Assembly: GCA_021802085.1 (NCBI GenBank)
Contig: JAKAAZ010000073.1
Span: forward strand, 1 to 15,694
Direction: 5' to 3'
From: Acidobacteriota bacterium
GTDB taxonomy: Bacteria; Acidobacteriota; Terriglobia; Terriglobales; Acidobacteriaceae
Length of the DNA stretch: 15,694 nt
Shown here: in pieces, positions 1-6,691 of the stretch
Numbering within the stretch: the first letter of the stretch is position 1
Layout: each line of letters opens with the position of its first letter
Notes under the pieces: model-generated
Told to the model about the DNA's origin: nothing
Seen by the model: only the letters and a program-made list of their open reading frames with translations
Database searches by the model: none
Translations under genes and position numbers: made by a program

Positions 1-220
1 CGTAGCCGTACAGAAGCAGACGGACCATCATCTCCGGCGCGTAGGCCGCCTGCCCGCGGCCATCCTTGTCCTGATAGGACTTGTAGATGGCGCTCAGGTC
101 CAGCGCCGATACCACATCCAGGAGAAAGCGGGCCAAGTGGCCCTCGGGAAGCCAGTCGTGAAGCGAAGGCGGAAACAGCAGCGTCTGGTTGACCGTGTCA
201 GAAATGAAGTTCTGGCCCAT
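1..220 (-). CDS. IS1182-family transposase, N-terminal part (runs off the window)
   Basis: Read leftward from ATG at 218-220, this gives 73 codons without a stop before the window edge. It begins MGQNFISDTVNQTLLFPPSL and continues through HDWLPEGHLARFLLDVV and YAPEMMVRLLLYGY. That is the usual start of IS1182/IS5-like DDE transposases (the DUF772 region): a short leader, the 'LPEDHLARF' motif, then the 'Y.P.mm..lLlYgY' helix. The catalytic DDE residues would lie outside the window. No clear Shine-Dalgarno precedes the ATG. The upstream 50 nt are A/C-rich and end in a terminal inverted repeat at 271-294, as expected for the 5' end of an IS. Family assignment is from motif recognition. Whether the copy is intact cannot be seen. 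Confidence 0.78.
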   Translation of the reverse strand, partial: MGQNFISDTVNQTLLFPPSLHDWLPEGHLARFLLDVVSALDLSAIYKSYQDKDGRGQAAYAPEMMVRLLLYGY

Positions 221-270
221 GAATTAAAACTAAAACAAAACGCCCCACCCCTGCTGTAGACTCCGTCACC

Positions 271-294
271 AATCTATGCCCGACACACTCCTAG
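271..294 (-). repeat. IS terminal inverted repeat (transposase-proximal end)
   Basis: On the minus strand it starts ctaggag, then two variable bases (tg), then tgtcgggcatagatt. The copy at 15596-15619 on the plus strand is identical except for those two bases (cc). The two copies point away from each other, each into its own element. Beyond the repeat the two sequences diverge at once, so they are probably opposite ends of the same kind of element. Confidence 0.75.
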
Positions 295-329
295 AGCAGA
301 TTTACAGATACTGTAGTAAAAATGAGATG

Positions 330-455
330 AGTCATTCTGAGCGAGGCGAAGAATCCAGAGGGTTACGGCGGCAATGACCAGGCGCATATCGTCTGGATTC
401 TTCACTCCGCTGCGCGGAGCGTGCCCTGAGCGTAGCCGAAGGGTTCAGAATGACT
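330..455. repeat. Nested palindromic interspersed repeat (REP/MITE-like)
   Basis: The outer arms are 330-340 (agtcattctga) and 445-455 (tcagaatgact), 11 bp perfect. The inner arms are 348-358 (gaagaatccag) and 393-403 (ctggattcttc), also 11 bp perfect. Two short hairpins sit inside: 405-410/414-419 (ctccgc/gcggag) and the imperfect palindrome 424-443 (ccct...aggg). I see no coding capacity. From memory, repeats starting with this 'gtcattctgagcga-gcgaagaatc' pattern are common in Acidobacteriota genomes; I cannot confirm copy number here. It lies between the IS end and the 3' end of the ara operon and could fold in transcripts of that operon. The rest of 221-522 holds only the IS leader and unremarkable sequence. 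Confidence 0.7.
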
Positions 456-522
456 CCCTTTCACAAATAACTACACCTGCTGTCAATCCGCTCTGGAGGA
501 AATCCCTTCGGAGTTGCCGGAA

Positions 523-2103
523 CTATTCCGAACGTACCTCGTCGGCAATTCGACGCAACCCCGGAAGTACATTGCCTAGTGGCACACCAACTGCGCTGCG
601 CTGACCCAGGGCGAAATAGATATCGCGATAGAGCGGATAAATCTTCTCGTAGATAGCAACAGCACCCGGCTGCGGAATGAATGTTTTGTGACGCAGGCAC
701 AAGGCTGCTTGCGCATCTTCAATGGAAGAGTAAGCGCCCGCGGCCAACAGCGCCATGATGCCGGAGCCTAGGCTGGTCGGCACGCCATCCGGCACCAGCA
801 CGGGTTTACCCAGCACGTTGGCGTACACCTGATTCAACACGACGCTATTCTGTGGCACGCCGCCAGCATTGATGACGCGGTCGATGCGAACGCCATGCTC
901 GGCCATGCGATCAAGAATAATACGGGTGTGCATCGCAGTACCTTCGATGGCGGCGAAGAGTTCATCCTGCGCGGTGTGCAGCAGGTTCCAGCCCAGCGTG
1001 ACACCCCCCAATTCAGCATTCACGAGCACAGTGCGATCGCCATTGTCCCAACTCAGCCGCAGCAGGCCGGTCTGGCCCGCTCGATAGTTTTCCAGACCTT
1101 TCGATAGTTCCTTTACGCTGGTCCCGGCGCGCTGCGCAATCGCATCGAAGATATCTCCAGTTGCGGAGAGCCCCGCTTCAATGCCGGTGTAGGCCGGGTG
1201 TACGCTGCCCGGAACGATGCCGCAGACGCCGGGAACCAGCGTTGTCTCCTTGGAAATAGCAATGATGCAGGTGGAAGTGCCGACGACATTGACGACGTCG
1301 CCCTCACGAATGCCCGCGCCAATGGCATCCCAATGGGCATCGAAGGCCCCGACCGGGATCGGGATCCCTGGCTTGAGTCCCAACTGTTCTGCCCAGTACT
1401 GACTTAGATAACCAGCCAGATGGTCTGAGGTCTCGACGGGGCTTTGCAGTTTCTCCCGAACGCCGTCCAGCAGCGGGTCGAGCGCCGAGAGAAATTCTTG
1501 CGGTGGAAACCCACCCCAGCGTGGGTTCCACATCCATTTGTGGCCCAACGCACAGACGCTGCGTACTGCCTTTGCTGGATTGGTTACGCCGGCGAGTGTG
1601 GCCGCGACCATATCGCAGTGCTCGAAGGCGCTCGCAAACTGCGTGCGCTTTTCGGGGTTATGGCGGAGCCAGTGCAGTAGTTTGGCAAAGCCCCACTCGT
1701 GGGAATACACGCCACCACACCACTCGATGGCTTCAATGTTTTGCCGGTGGGCAAGCTGGGTGATCTCCTGCGCTTCGGACTTGGCGCGATGATCGCACCA
1801 CAGGTAGTACTCGCCCAGCGGCTGCATGTGGGCATCCACGGGAATCACGCTTGACCCTGTGGTGTCGAGCGCAATCGCTGCAATCGAATCGCCCGGCACG
1901 CCAGCCTCTGCAATGGCCTGATGCACGGCCTTCACCAGTGCGTTCATCTGGTCGCTGTGCGATTGCGTGGCGTAGTCCGGGTCTTCCCGTTTGCGGTGCA
2001 GCGGATATTCCGCGACCGCAGTAGCCAGCCTCCCGCGCGCGCTGTCGAAAATCGACACGCGCACGTTGAGCGTTCCAAAATCTATACCGGCAACAATCGC
2101 CAT
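523..2103 (-). CDS. araB: Ribulokinase (FGGY family)
   Basis: ATP-dependent phosphorylation of L-ribulose to L-ribulose 5-phosphate in the cytoplasm, the second step of L-arabinose use. The 526-aa product has the FGGY N-domain phosphate motif GIDFGT (6-11), DTTGSS (80-85), YLWCDHR (100-106), CGGVYSHEW (129-137) and GHKWMW (187-192). It also has the catalytic-Asp motif GAFDAHW (Asp255) and GTSTC (275-279), with a C-domain AGGVPQN nucleotide site. These match ribulokinases rather than xylulokinases or fuculokinases. I place the start at 2103 (MAIVAGIDFG), preceded by GGAGAG. The frame stays open up to 2229, but that extension lies inside the isomerase gene and is unlike any kinase. It starts 4 nt after the isomerase stop and is the last gene of the operon. 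Stop TAG at 523-525. Confidence 0.93.
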   Translation of the reverse strand: MAIVAGIDFGTLNVRVSIFDSARGRLATAVAEYPLHRKREDPDYATQSHSDQMNALVKAVHQAIAEAGVPGDSIAAIALDTTGSSVIPVDAHMQPLGEYYLWCDHRAKSEAQEITQLAHRQNIEAIEWCGGVYSHEWGFAKLLHWLRHNPEKRTQFASAFEHCDMVAATLAGVTNPAKAVRSVCALGHKWMWNPRWGGFPPQEFLSALDPLLDGVREKLQSPVETSDHLAGYLSQYWAEQLGLKPGIPIPVGAFDAHWDAIGAGIREGDVVNVVGTSTCIIAISKETTLVPGVCGIVPGSVHPAYTGIEAGLSATGDIFDAIAQRAGTSVKELSKGLENYRAGQTGLLRLSWDNGDRTVLVNAELGGVTLGWNLLHTAQDELFAAIEGTAMHTRIILDRMAEHGVRIDRVINAGGVPQNSVVLNQVYANVLGKPVLVPDGVPTSLGSGIMALLAAGAYSSIEDAQAALCLRHKTFIPQPGAVAIYEKIYPLYRDIYFALGQRSAVGVPLGNVLPGLRRIADEVRSE

Positions 2104-2107
2104 TCGA

Positions 2108-3532
2108 TTACTCTCCTTCAGGTCCGTGGAAGTACATGTTCCAGTCAAGGTAATTGCTGGCCGCCTCATATACTGCGCGAGCACTGTTGGAGAAGTTGGC
2201 GGCGACGTGATGTTCGAAGCCCTCTTCACAGATGAAGCGAAGCAACTGCTGCATCTGCGGAATCTCTACCACGCCCGCGCCACCAAAAGTCTCCAGTGGA
2301 TCATTGGTAAATCGGCCTTCGCCGACATAACCTCGCATCTCGCCATGGCGGTCGTCGGTGGAAAAACGCGCGTAGCTCATCGCGCCCGCCTTCACACGTC
2401 CGACGCAGGTGCCGAACGTATTTTCCCTACCCACCGTCCCGGCGATGATGGCCTGAAAATCCATGATGACATCGTTGAAAAAATGCTTGGGCAGGTTGGA
2501 ACAGTGGAAGCAGACGGCCTTGTCCGGATCGTCGCCATAATTATTGTTCCAATCGAGCAGCGCGCTGGGCGTTTCAGAAGCCAGTGCCAACGCGTGCATG
2601 CTGAGCGTGCCAACGACGTCCACCTCGCATGCAGAGGGAATCAGGTTCTCGCTCATCATGCTCATGATGGTACAGGGCACGACGCCGAAATATTCTTCCA
2701 GCGCGGTCCAGCACTGCACGGCGCTGATGGTGGTCTGCGTCTGTTGCATCCACTGTTCGATCACCCAGCCCAGCTTGGCCATTTTAATCAAAGCCGGCTC
2801 TGGAACCTCGCCAGTCTTCACGTATTTTTTTATGGCTGCAAGTTTCGCTTCGACGTTGCTGTCGCCATCCTTCAGGCGGTCGATGCGACCCAGGATCTCT
2901 GAGAGATCGATCGGCTCGACCGAGATGCCGCTGGCTTCGAGCAGCTTCTCGCTATAGCGGACGGTGTTGAAGGCGGCAGGCCGCGCGCCGATGGATCCGA
3001 TACGCAGGTTGGTCAGCCCACGCACCACGCGGCAAACGGAGCTGAACCATGCCAGATCTTGTTTGAACCCGTCGGAACTGGGCGAAACCGTATGTAACTT
3101 CGTCAGCGAATAGGGAATGCCATACTGCATCAGGTTGTTGCACGCCGACATCTTGCCGCAGAAGCTGTCGCGACGAAACGCAATCGACATCTTGGAGGTC
3201 TTGTCGGGCGTAGCCTGAACAAGCACAGGCACTTTCAAAGTCGAATAGCGCATGGCGTCGGCGATGGCGCGCTCGTCCCCAAAGTTCGGCAGAGTAACAA
3301 TCACGCCATCAATCTCATCGCGATGCTGACGGAACAGGTCGCCGCAGCGGCGCGCCTCCTCGTGCGTTTCGATGGCGCCGTATTTCGACTCTTCCGGAGT
3401 CAGCGCGACGACACGAATTCCCGCGCCGTCCAGAACCTTCATCATCTCCTCGCGACCCTCCTTGGCCAGGTGGCCGGGGAAAAATCCGCGATTGCCAACG
3501 ATCATTCCAAATGTCATCTGCCTGCCGCTCAT
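2108..3532 (-). CDS. L-fucose/L-arabinose isomerase-family protein (FucI fold), probable arabinose isomerase
   Basis: A 474-aa sugar isomerase of the FucI/AraA superfamily (COG2407-like). The N-terminal Rossmann-like part has MIVGNRGFFPG (10-20) and DGVIVTLPNFGDE (75-87). The C-terminal part has ACEVDVVG with Glu303, LLDWNN with Asp327, and EHHVA with His441/442. In E. coli FucI the Mn ligands are Glu337, Asp361 and His528; the Glu-Asp spacing of 24 is exactly kept here. It is not a classical AraA, whose motifs I do not see. Flanked by araB, araD and a symporter, its likely substrate is L-arabinose (aldose to L-ribulose), but L-fucose or D-arabinose is possible. Start ATG at 3532 is preceded by AGGAG at good spacing. 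Stop TAA at 2108-2110 lies 4 nt before araB, whose ribosome site is within this gene's end. Confidence 0.85.
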   Translation of the reverse strand: MSGRQMTFGMIVGNRGFFPGHLAKEGREEMMKVLDGAGIRVVALTPEESKYGAIETHEEARRCGDLFRQHRDEIDGVIVTLPNFGDERAIADAMRYSTLKVPVLVQATPDKTSKMSIAFRRDSFCGKMSACNNLMQYGIPYSLTKLHTVSPSSDGFKQDLAWFSSVCRVVRGLTNLRIGSIGARPAAFNTVRYSEKLLEASGISVEPIDLSEILGRIDRLKDGDSNVEAKLAAIKKYVKTGEVPEPALIKMAKLGWVIEQWMQQTQTTISAVQCWTALEEYFGVVPCTIMSMMSENLIPSACEVDVVGTLSMHALALASETPSALLDWNNNYGDDPDKAVCFHCSNLPKHFFNDVIMDFQAIIAGTVGRENTFGTCVGRVKAGAMSYARFSTDDRHGEMRGYVGEGRFTNDPLETFGGAGVVEIPQMQQLLRFICEEGFEHHVAANFSNSARAVYEAASNYLDWNMYFHGPEGE

Positions 3533-3560
3533 TGTTCGCTCCTGTGTACATAGTGTTCCG

Positions 3561-3794
3561 TTAATTTCCTTTGCCGGGCAGAAACTTCACGCAATACACC
3601 AGTCCCAGCGCCAGTAGGATACCGCCCCACCAGACCGGAGCATGCAAACCCGCCAGCATCACCGGGTCCCGCTGGTGCGTGATCCATGCATAGACGCCGT
3701 GCCCGCCAATCAGCGCGCCGTAAATGGTCAGCAGCACGCCCACAAAAAACCAGATCGGAATTTCCCCGCGAATTCCCAGACCGCGCATTCCCAT
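3561..3794 (-). CDS. Small two-helix membrane protein, putative symporter partner
   Basis: A 77-aa protein beginning MGMRGLGIRGEIPIWF. It has two hydrophobic segments at about residues 12-34 and 54-71, joined by a short polar loop (ITHQRDPVM), and ends in a basic KFLPGKGN tail. I chose ATG at 3794. The frame is open further upstream, but that part overlaps the symporter's 3' end and has no membrane-protein character. A weak purine-rich stretch (gggaagag) precedes the start. It starts 26 nt after the symporter stop and ends 28 nt before the isomerase start, so it is embedded in the operon. I do not recognise a named family. A role as a small accessory subunit of the SSS transporter is inferred only from position and topology. 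Confidence 0.7.
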   Translation of the reverse strand: MGMRGLGIRGEIPIWFFVGVLLTIYGALIGGHGVYAWITHQRDPVMLAGLHAPVWWGGILLALGLVYCVKFLPGKGN

Positions 3795-3820
3795 GTTCCA
3801 CTCTTCCCCGTCGCTCCCGC

Positions 3821-5593
3821 TTACCAGAACAATATGTTCAGCCCCGCGAACAGAATCACTACCACCACCGCCCAGAACCACTGGTTCTTATAGAACGGCA
3901 CCGGCTCCTGAAACGGAAGTTTGGTGACGCCATAAACCAGCCCTTCCAGCTCCGCCATCGGCCGGGGCCGGGTAAACAGACTGACCGCGACCGTGACCGT
4001 GACCGCGATCAAAAAGCTCCACAGCGCGCGATACAGATTTTCCGCCATGCTCTTGGCATCCGGCGAAAGCGCGACCATGGACAGCGCCGAGGGGTCCATC
4101 CGCACCCACACAAACAGGCCCACCGAACTCAGGATGCCCAGCAACAGCCCGCAGAAGCCGCCCGCCGCGGTGGCCCGCTTCCAGAACATGCCCAGCAGGA
4201 TGGCCCCCAGCAGCGGCGCAATGAAGAAGCTGAATAGCGCCTGCACATAGTCCATGATGCCGGCCGCGTGCATCACCAGATAGGCCGCGCCAATCGACAC
4301 CGCCACGCCCAGCACCGTGGCCCAGCGGCCGATGGCGACATAGTGGCTGTCCGGGGCGCGCTTGCGAATCAGCGGCTGGTAAAGGTCGTAGGTCCAAACC
4401 GTGGCGAAGGCGCTCACATTGCCCGCCATGCCGCTCATGAATCCGGCCATCAGCGCGGTGATGCCCAGTCCCAGCAGCCCGGGGCCAAGATAGCGCACCA
4501 TCATCAGCGGCAGCACTTCATTGAAGCTGTGCGGATTGGCCACGCTGACATGGTTTTCGCCCACTAGATGCAACAGCGTGCCGTCGGGATTTTGCAATAC
4601 CACCAGTCCCAGCAACCCGGGCAGGATCACGATAAAAGGCACCGCCATCTTGAAGAAGGAGCCGATGATCGGGGCCATCTGGGCGGCGCGCAGGTTGCGC
4701 GCCGCCAGCACCCGCTGCACCACCAGAAAGTCCGTCGTCCAGTAACCGAAAGAAATCACAAATCCCAGCCCGAAGACGATGCCTGTCCAATGCACGCCCA
4801 TCGGGTTGGCGCTGAAGTGAGCCGTATCGCGCCACAGATGGACGTAGTCCTGGCCCCGATAATTGCTGGCGATCCGGGCCACCATCTTGTGCCAGCCCCC
4901 GGCCTCCACCAGCCCCAGAATCGGCACCAGCAGCGCCCCTGCCCAGATCAGCACAAACTGCAGCACCTCGTTATAAATCGCCGAACGCAACCCGCCCAGC
5001 CCCACGTAAACCGCCACCGCCAGCGACGACATCAGGATGCTGAAGGTGATGTCCCAGCCCAGCACCACCTTCATCACCACGGCCATGGAGAACATGTTCA
5101 CGCCGCTCATCAGGACCATTTCAATGGCGAAGGAGAAAGCCGCCAGAATGCGGCTGGACTCGCCAAAGCGCAACTTCAAATAACCTGGCACCGAGTGCGT
5201 CTTGCAGACGTAATAAAACGGCATCATCACCAGGCCGAGAAACAACATCGCCGGGATGGCGCCGATCCAGTACCAGTGCGTGGCCAGAATGCCGTATTGA
5301 TACGCCGACCCGGCCCAGCCCATCAGCTCCAGCGAACCCATGTTCGCCGAGACAAAACTCAGCCCCGCAATCCATGCCGTCATCTCCCGCCCGGCCAGAA
5401 AAAACTGTTCGCTAGTGTTGCTGCTCTGCCGGAGATAGAAACCGATAAACAGCACCATCGTGAAATAGATCGCGATCACCGCAACATCCAGCGGTGTCAG
5501 GTGCGCCAGTTGCCCATGCGGCGGCGGAGTCAGCAACATGGCCAGCATGGATGACCCGGAAACAATGCTGGATGCGCTTGCGGAAACCATCAT
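3821..5593 (-). CDS. Sodium:solute symporter (SSS/SGLT family), probable pentose importer
   Basis: Inner-membrane Na+-coupled sugar uptake. The 590-aa product has many hydrophobic helices. It carries the SSS signature region FFLAGREMTAWIAGLSFVSAN (residues about 64-84), then GWAGSAYQYG and SVPGYLKLRFGESSR (134-148), typical of the SGLT-like branch. Length is usual for bacterial SGLT homologues. The first 30 residues are a poorly conserved Ser/Ala-rich leader, so the true start may be ATG 5593, the adjacent ATG 5590, or a later Met (Met16 or Met19). A GGAGG lies 11-14 nt before the first two ATGs. It begins 6 nt after the araD stop, so it is translationally linked. SSS transporters serve arabinose in Bacteroidetes ara operons, which supports the substrate guess; the substrate itself is not visible from sequence. 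Confidence 0.9.
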   Translation of the reverse strand: MMVSASASSIVSGSSMLAMLLTPPPHGQLAHLTPLDVAVIAIYFTMVLFIGFYLRQSSNTSEQFFLAGREMTAWIAGLSFVSANMGSLELMGWAGSAYQYGILATHWYWIGAIPAMLFLGLVMMPFYYVCKTHSVPGYLKLRFGESSRILAAFSFAIEMVLMSGVNMFSMAVVMKVVLGWDITFSILMSSLAVAVYVGLGGLRSAIYNEVLQFVLIWAGALLVPILGLVEAGGWHKMVARIASNYRGQDYVHLWRDTAHFSANPMGVHWTGIVFGLGFVISFGYWTTDFLVVQRVLAARNLRAAQMAPIIGSFFKMAVPFIVILPGLLGLVVLQNPDGTLLHLVGENHVSVANPHSFNEVLPLMMVRYLGPGLLGLGITALMAGFMSGMAGNVSAFATVWTYDLYQPLIRKRAPDSHYVAIGRWATVLGVAVSIGAAYLVMHAAGIMDYVQALFSFFIAPLLGAILLGMFWKRATAAGGFCGLLLGILSSVGLFVWVRMDPSALSMVALSPDAKSMAENLYRALWSFLIAVTVTVAVSLFTRPRPMAELEGLVYGVTKLPFQEPVPFYKNQWFWAVVVVILFAGLNILFW

Positions 5594-5599
5594 GCGGAG

Positions 5600-6313
5600 C
5601 TAGGCCTCCCCGTCTTTCTGGGTCGCTTGCCCATAGGTGGCGTTCGCGCCGTGCTTGCGCTTGTGATGCCGATCCAACAGGTGTTGCGGAATCCCTGCAC
5701 TGGAACCAGCGAGCGTTTCCATGTGCAGAGCTAGCCGGGCGACGTATTCCAGGATCGCCGCGTGATGCACCGCATCCTCTATCGACTTTCCCCAGCAGAA
5801 GGGCGCGTGCCCGGCCACCAAAACTGCGGGAATGGACAATGGATCGAGTTCACGGAAACAGCGCGCGATCACTTCGCCTGTGTTGCGCACATAGTCATCT
5901 CCAACTTCGTCGGCGCGCAGCATCTCGGTCACAGGGACCGGGCCGTGAAAATAATCCGCGTGAGTAGTGCCATAACACGGGATCGGCTTCCTCGCCTGCG
6001 CCCACGCCGTCGCATACTCAGAATGCGTGTGGACCACGCCGCCAATTTCAGGGAAAGCTCGATAGAGCACAAGGTGGGTGGCCAGATCGGACGAAGGTCT
6101 CAACGTACCTTCCACAATCTTTCCCTCCAGATCGGTGACCACCATGTCTTCCGGCTTCAGAGATTCATACGCCACGCCGCTGGGCTTGATGGCGACCAGA
6201 CCCTGTTTGCGGTCAATGCCGCTCACATTGCCAAACGTGTCCATCACCAGCCCCAGCCGCACAATCTCCTGATTGGCGCGGAGGACTTCACTTCTTAGTC
6301 GCTGCAGCAACAC
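5600..6313 (-). CDS. araD: L-ribulose-5-phosphate 4-epimerase (class II aldolase fold)
   Basis: Converts L-ribulose 5-phosphate to D-xylulose 5-phosphate, which enters the pentose phosphate pathway. The 237-aa product aligns with E. coli AraD almost without gaps: GNVSGIDR (28-35), KPSGV (43-47), PSSD with Asp76, HTH with His95 and His97, GTTHADYF with Asp120, GHAPFCWGK with His169, and a terminal HGANATYGQ with Tyr227. These correspond to the Zn ligands and catalytic Asp/Tyr known in AraD. The start is GTG at 6313, preceded by GAGG seven bases upstream; no ATG fits. It is the first gene of the five-gene operon. A regulator remnant lies immediately upstream. Confidence 0.95.
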   Translation of the reverse strand: MLLQRLRSEVLRANQEIVRLGLVMDTFGNVSGIDRKQGLVAIKPSGVAYESLKPEDMVVTDLEGKIVEGTLRPSSDLATHLVLYRAFPEIGGVVHTHSEYATAWAQARKPIPCYGTTHADYFHGPVPVTEMLRADEVGDDYVRNTGEVIARCFRELDPLSIPAVLVAGHAPFCWGKSIEDAVHHAAILEYVARLALHMETLAGSSAGIPQHLLDRHHKRKHGANATYGQATQKDGEA

Positions 6314-6479
6314 TGATACACCTCACCCGCCATAGACAGACATACAAAGAGATCATATCGAACAGGCCTGCAAATGGGCATTTTCCTGACGTTCCAAGAT
6401 TTCTTCCGGCCACATTTTGGGTGTGTCCAAAGTGTCTCCAAAATCTGAAGTTCGAGCTTCGTCAATTTGGACTGGCCAT
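6314..6479 (-). pseudogene. BlaI/MecI-type repressor remnant, frameshifted
   Basis: On the minus strand, ATG at 6477-6479 is preceded by GGAGGG about ten bases upstream and encodes Met-Ala-Ser-Pro. One base appears to be missing there, and the adjacent frame continues KLTKLELQILETLWTHP, the hallmark first helix of BlaI/MecI/CopY winged-helix repressors. After about 17 recognisable residues the similarity fades (a faint VRK...RP trace). The rest of the DNA-binding and dimerisation regions is absent, and the araD ribosome site follows. The frame break between start codon and helix 1, plus the short length (intact family members are about 120-130 aa), indicates a decayed gene. Sequencing error could account for the first frameshift but not for the missing C-terminal half. 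Confidence 0.45.
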
Positions 6480-6691
6480 TTCCACTACTCCCTCCGTCAT
6501 TTCGGTTACTACAACCGTTTGCGATGCTGCCACGGGGGATTTTAGAAATGCAACCGGGTGAATCCGCGGAATATAGACCCACGTACTGTAATGGGACTGG
6601 TTGCGGCCCGCCGTGGACCAATGGGTGGTACAAGTTATTAGGTTATTTCACGGTTTGTTCGGCTGAGGCTACTTCAGTATGATGTAACTCG
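6480..6691. promoter_or_regulatory. Divergent intergenic region between the ara operon side and tatA
   Basis: Both flanking transcription units point away from this 212-bp stretch, so it should hold promoters for both. For tatA a candidate lies at 6655-6683 (listed separately). For the ara operon I find no convincing sigma-70-like pair. A tandem gttatt at about 6634-6647 is the only repeat noticed. No operator palindrome stands out. Confidence 0.4.
6655..6683 (+). promoter_or_regulatory. Candidate tatA promoter giving a near-leaderless transcript
   Basis: The -35-like ttgttc (6655-6660; 3 of 6 to consensus) and the -10-like tatgat (6678-6683; 5 of 6) are separated by exactly 17 bp. Transcription would start at about 6690, just before the tatA ATG at 6692. 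No Shine-Dalgarno precedes that ATG, which fits a leaderless mRNA. The evidence is pattern only. Confidence 0.35.

Larger units (their letters stand above)
1..294 (-). mobile_element. Insertion sequence, 5' end (IS1182-like), continuing beyond the left edge
   Basis: It comprises the transposase start (220 leftward), a roughly 50-nt untranslated leader and a terminal inverted repeat at 271-294. The outer boundary at 294 is inferred because the same 24-bp repeat (22 of 24 positions) occurs at the other end of the window at 15596-15619, where it abuts a gene end. The outermost four bases are CTAG, which is palindromic and could be target sequence rather than IS. Confidence 0.7.

Noticed and set aside
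518..530. Short hairpin cggaa-cta-ttccg at the araB stop as a terminator
   Set aside because: Only five pairs, it overlaps the stop codon and has no U-tract.
2104..2229. 42-residue N-terminal extension of araB
   Set aside because: It lies inside the isomerase gene and has no kinase similarity. The start at 2103 has a good ribosome site and the family's normal N-terminus.
1991..2902. Long plus-strand open frame opposite araB and the isomerase
   Set aside because: It is antisense to two clearly conserved genes, has a biased composition and no family motifs.
3982..4010. Tandem gaccgt/gaccgc hexamers
   Set aside because: They encode alternating Val/Thr/Ala in a transmembrane helix of the symporter on the minus strand, so protein composition explains them.
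4568..5554. 328-codon plus-strand open frame opposite the symporter
   Set aside because: It is extremely His/Gln/Arg-rich, as expected from the complement of a GC-rich hydrophobic membrane gene. No recognisable domain or ribosome site.
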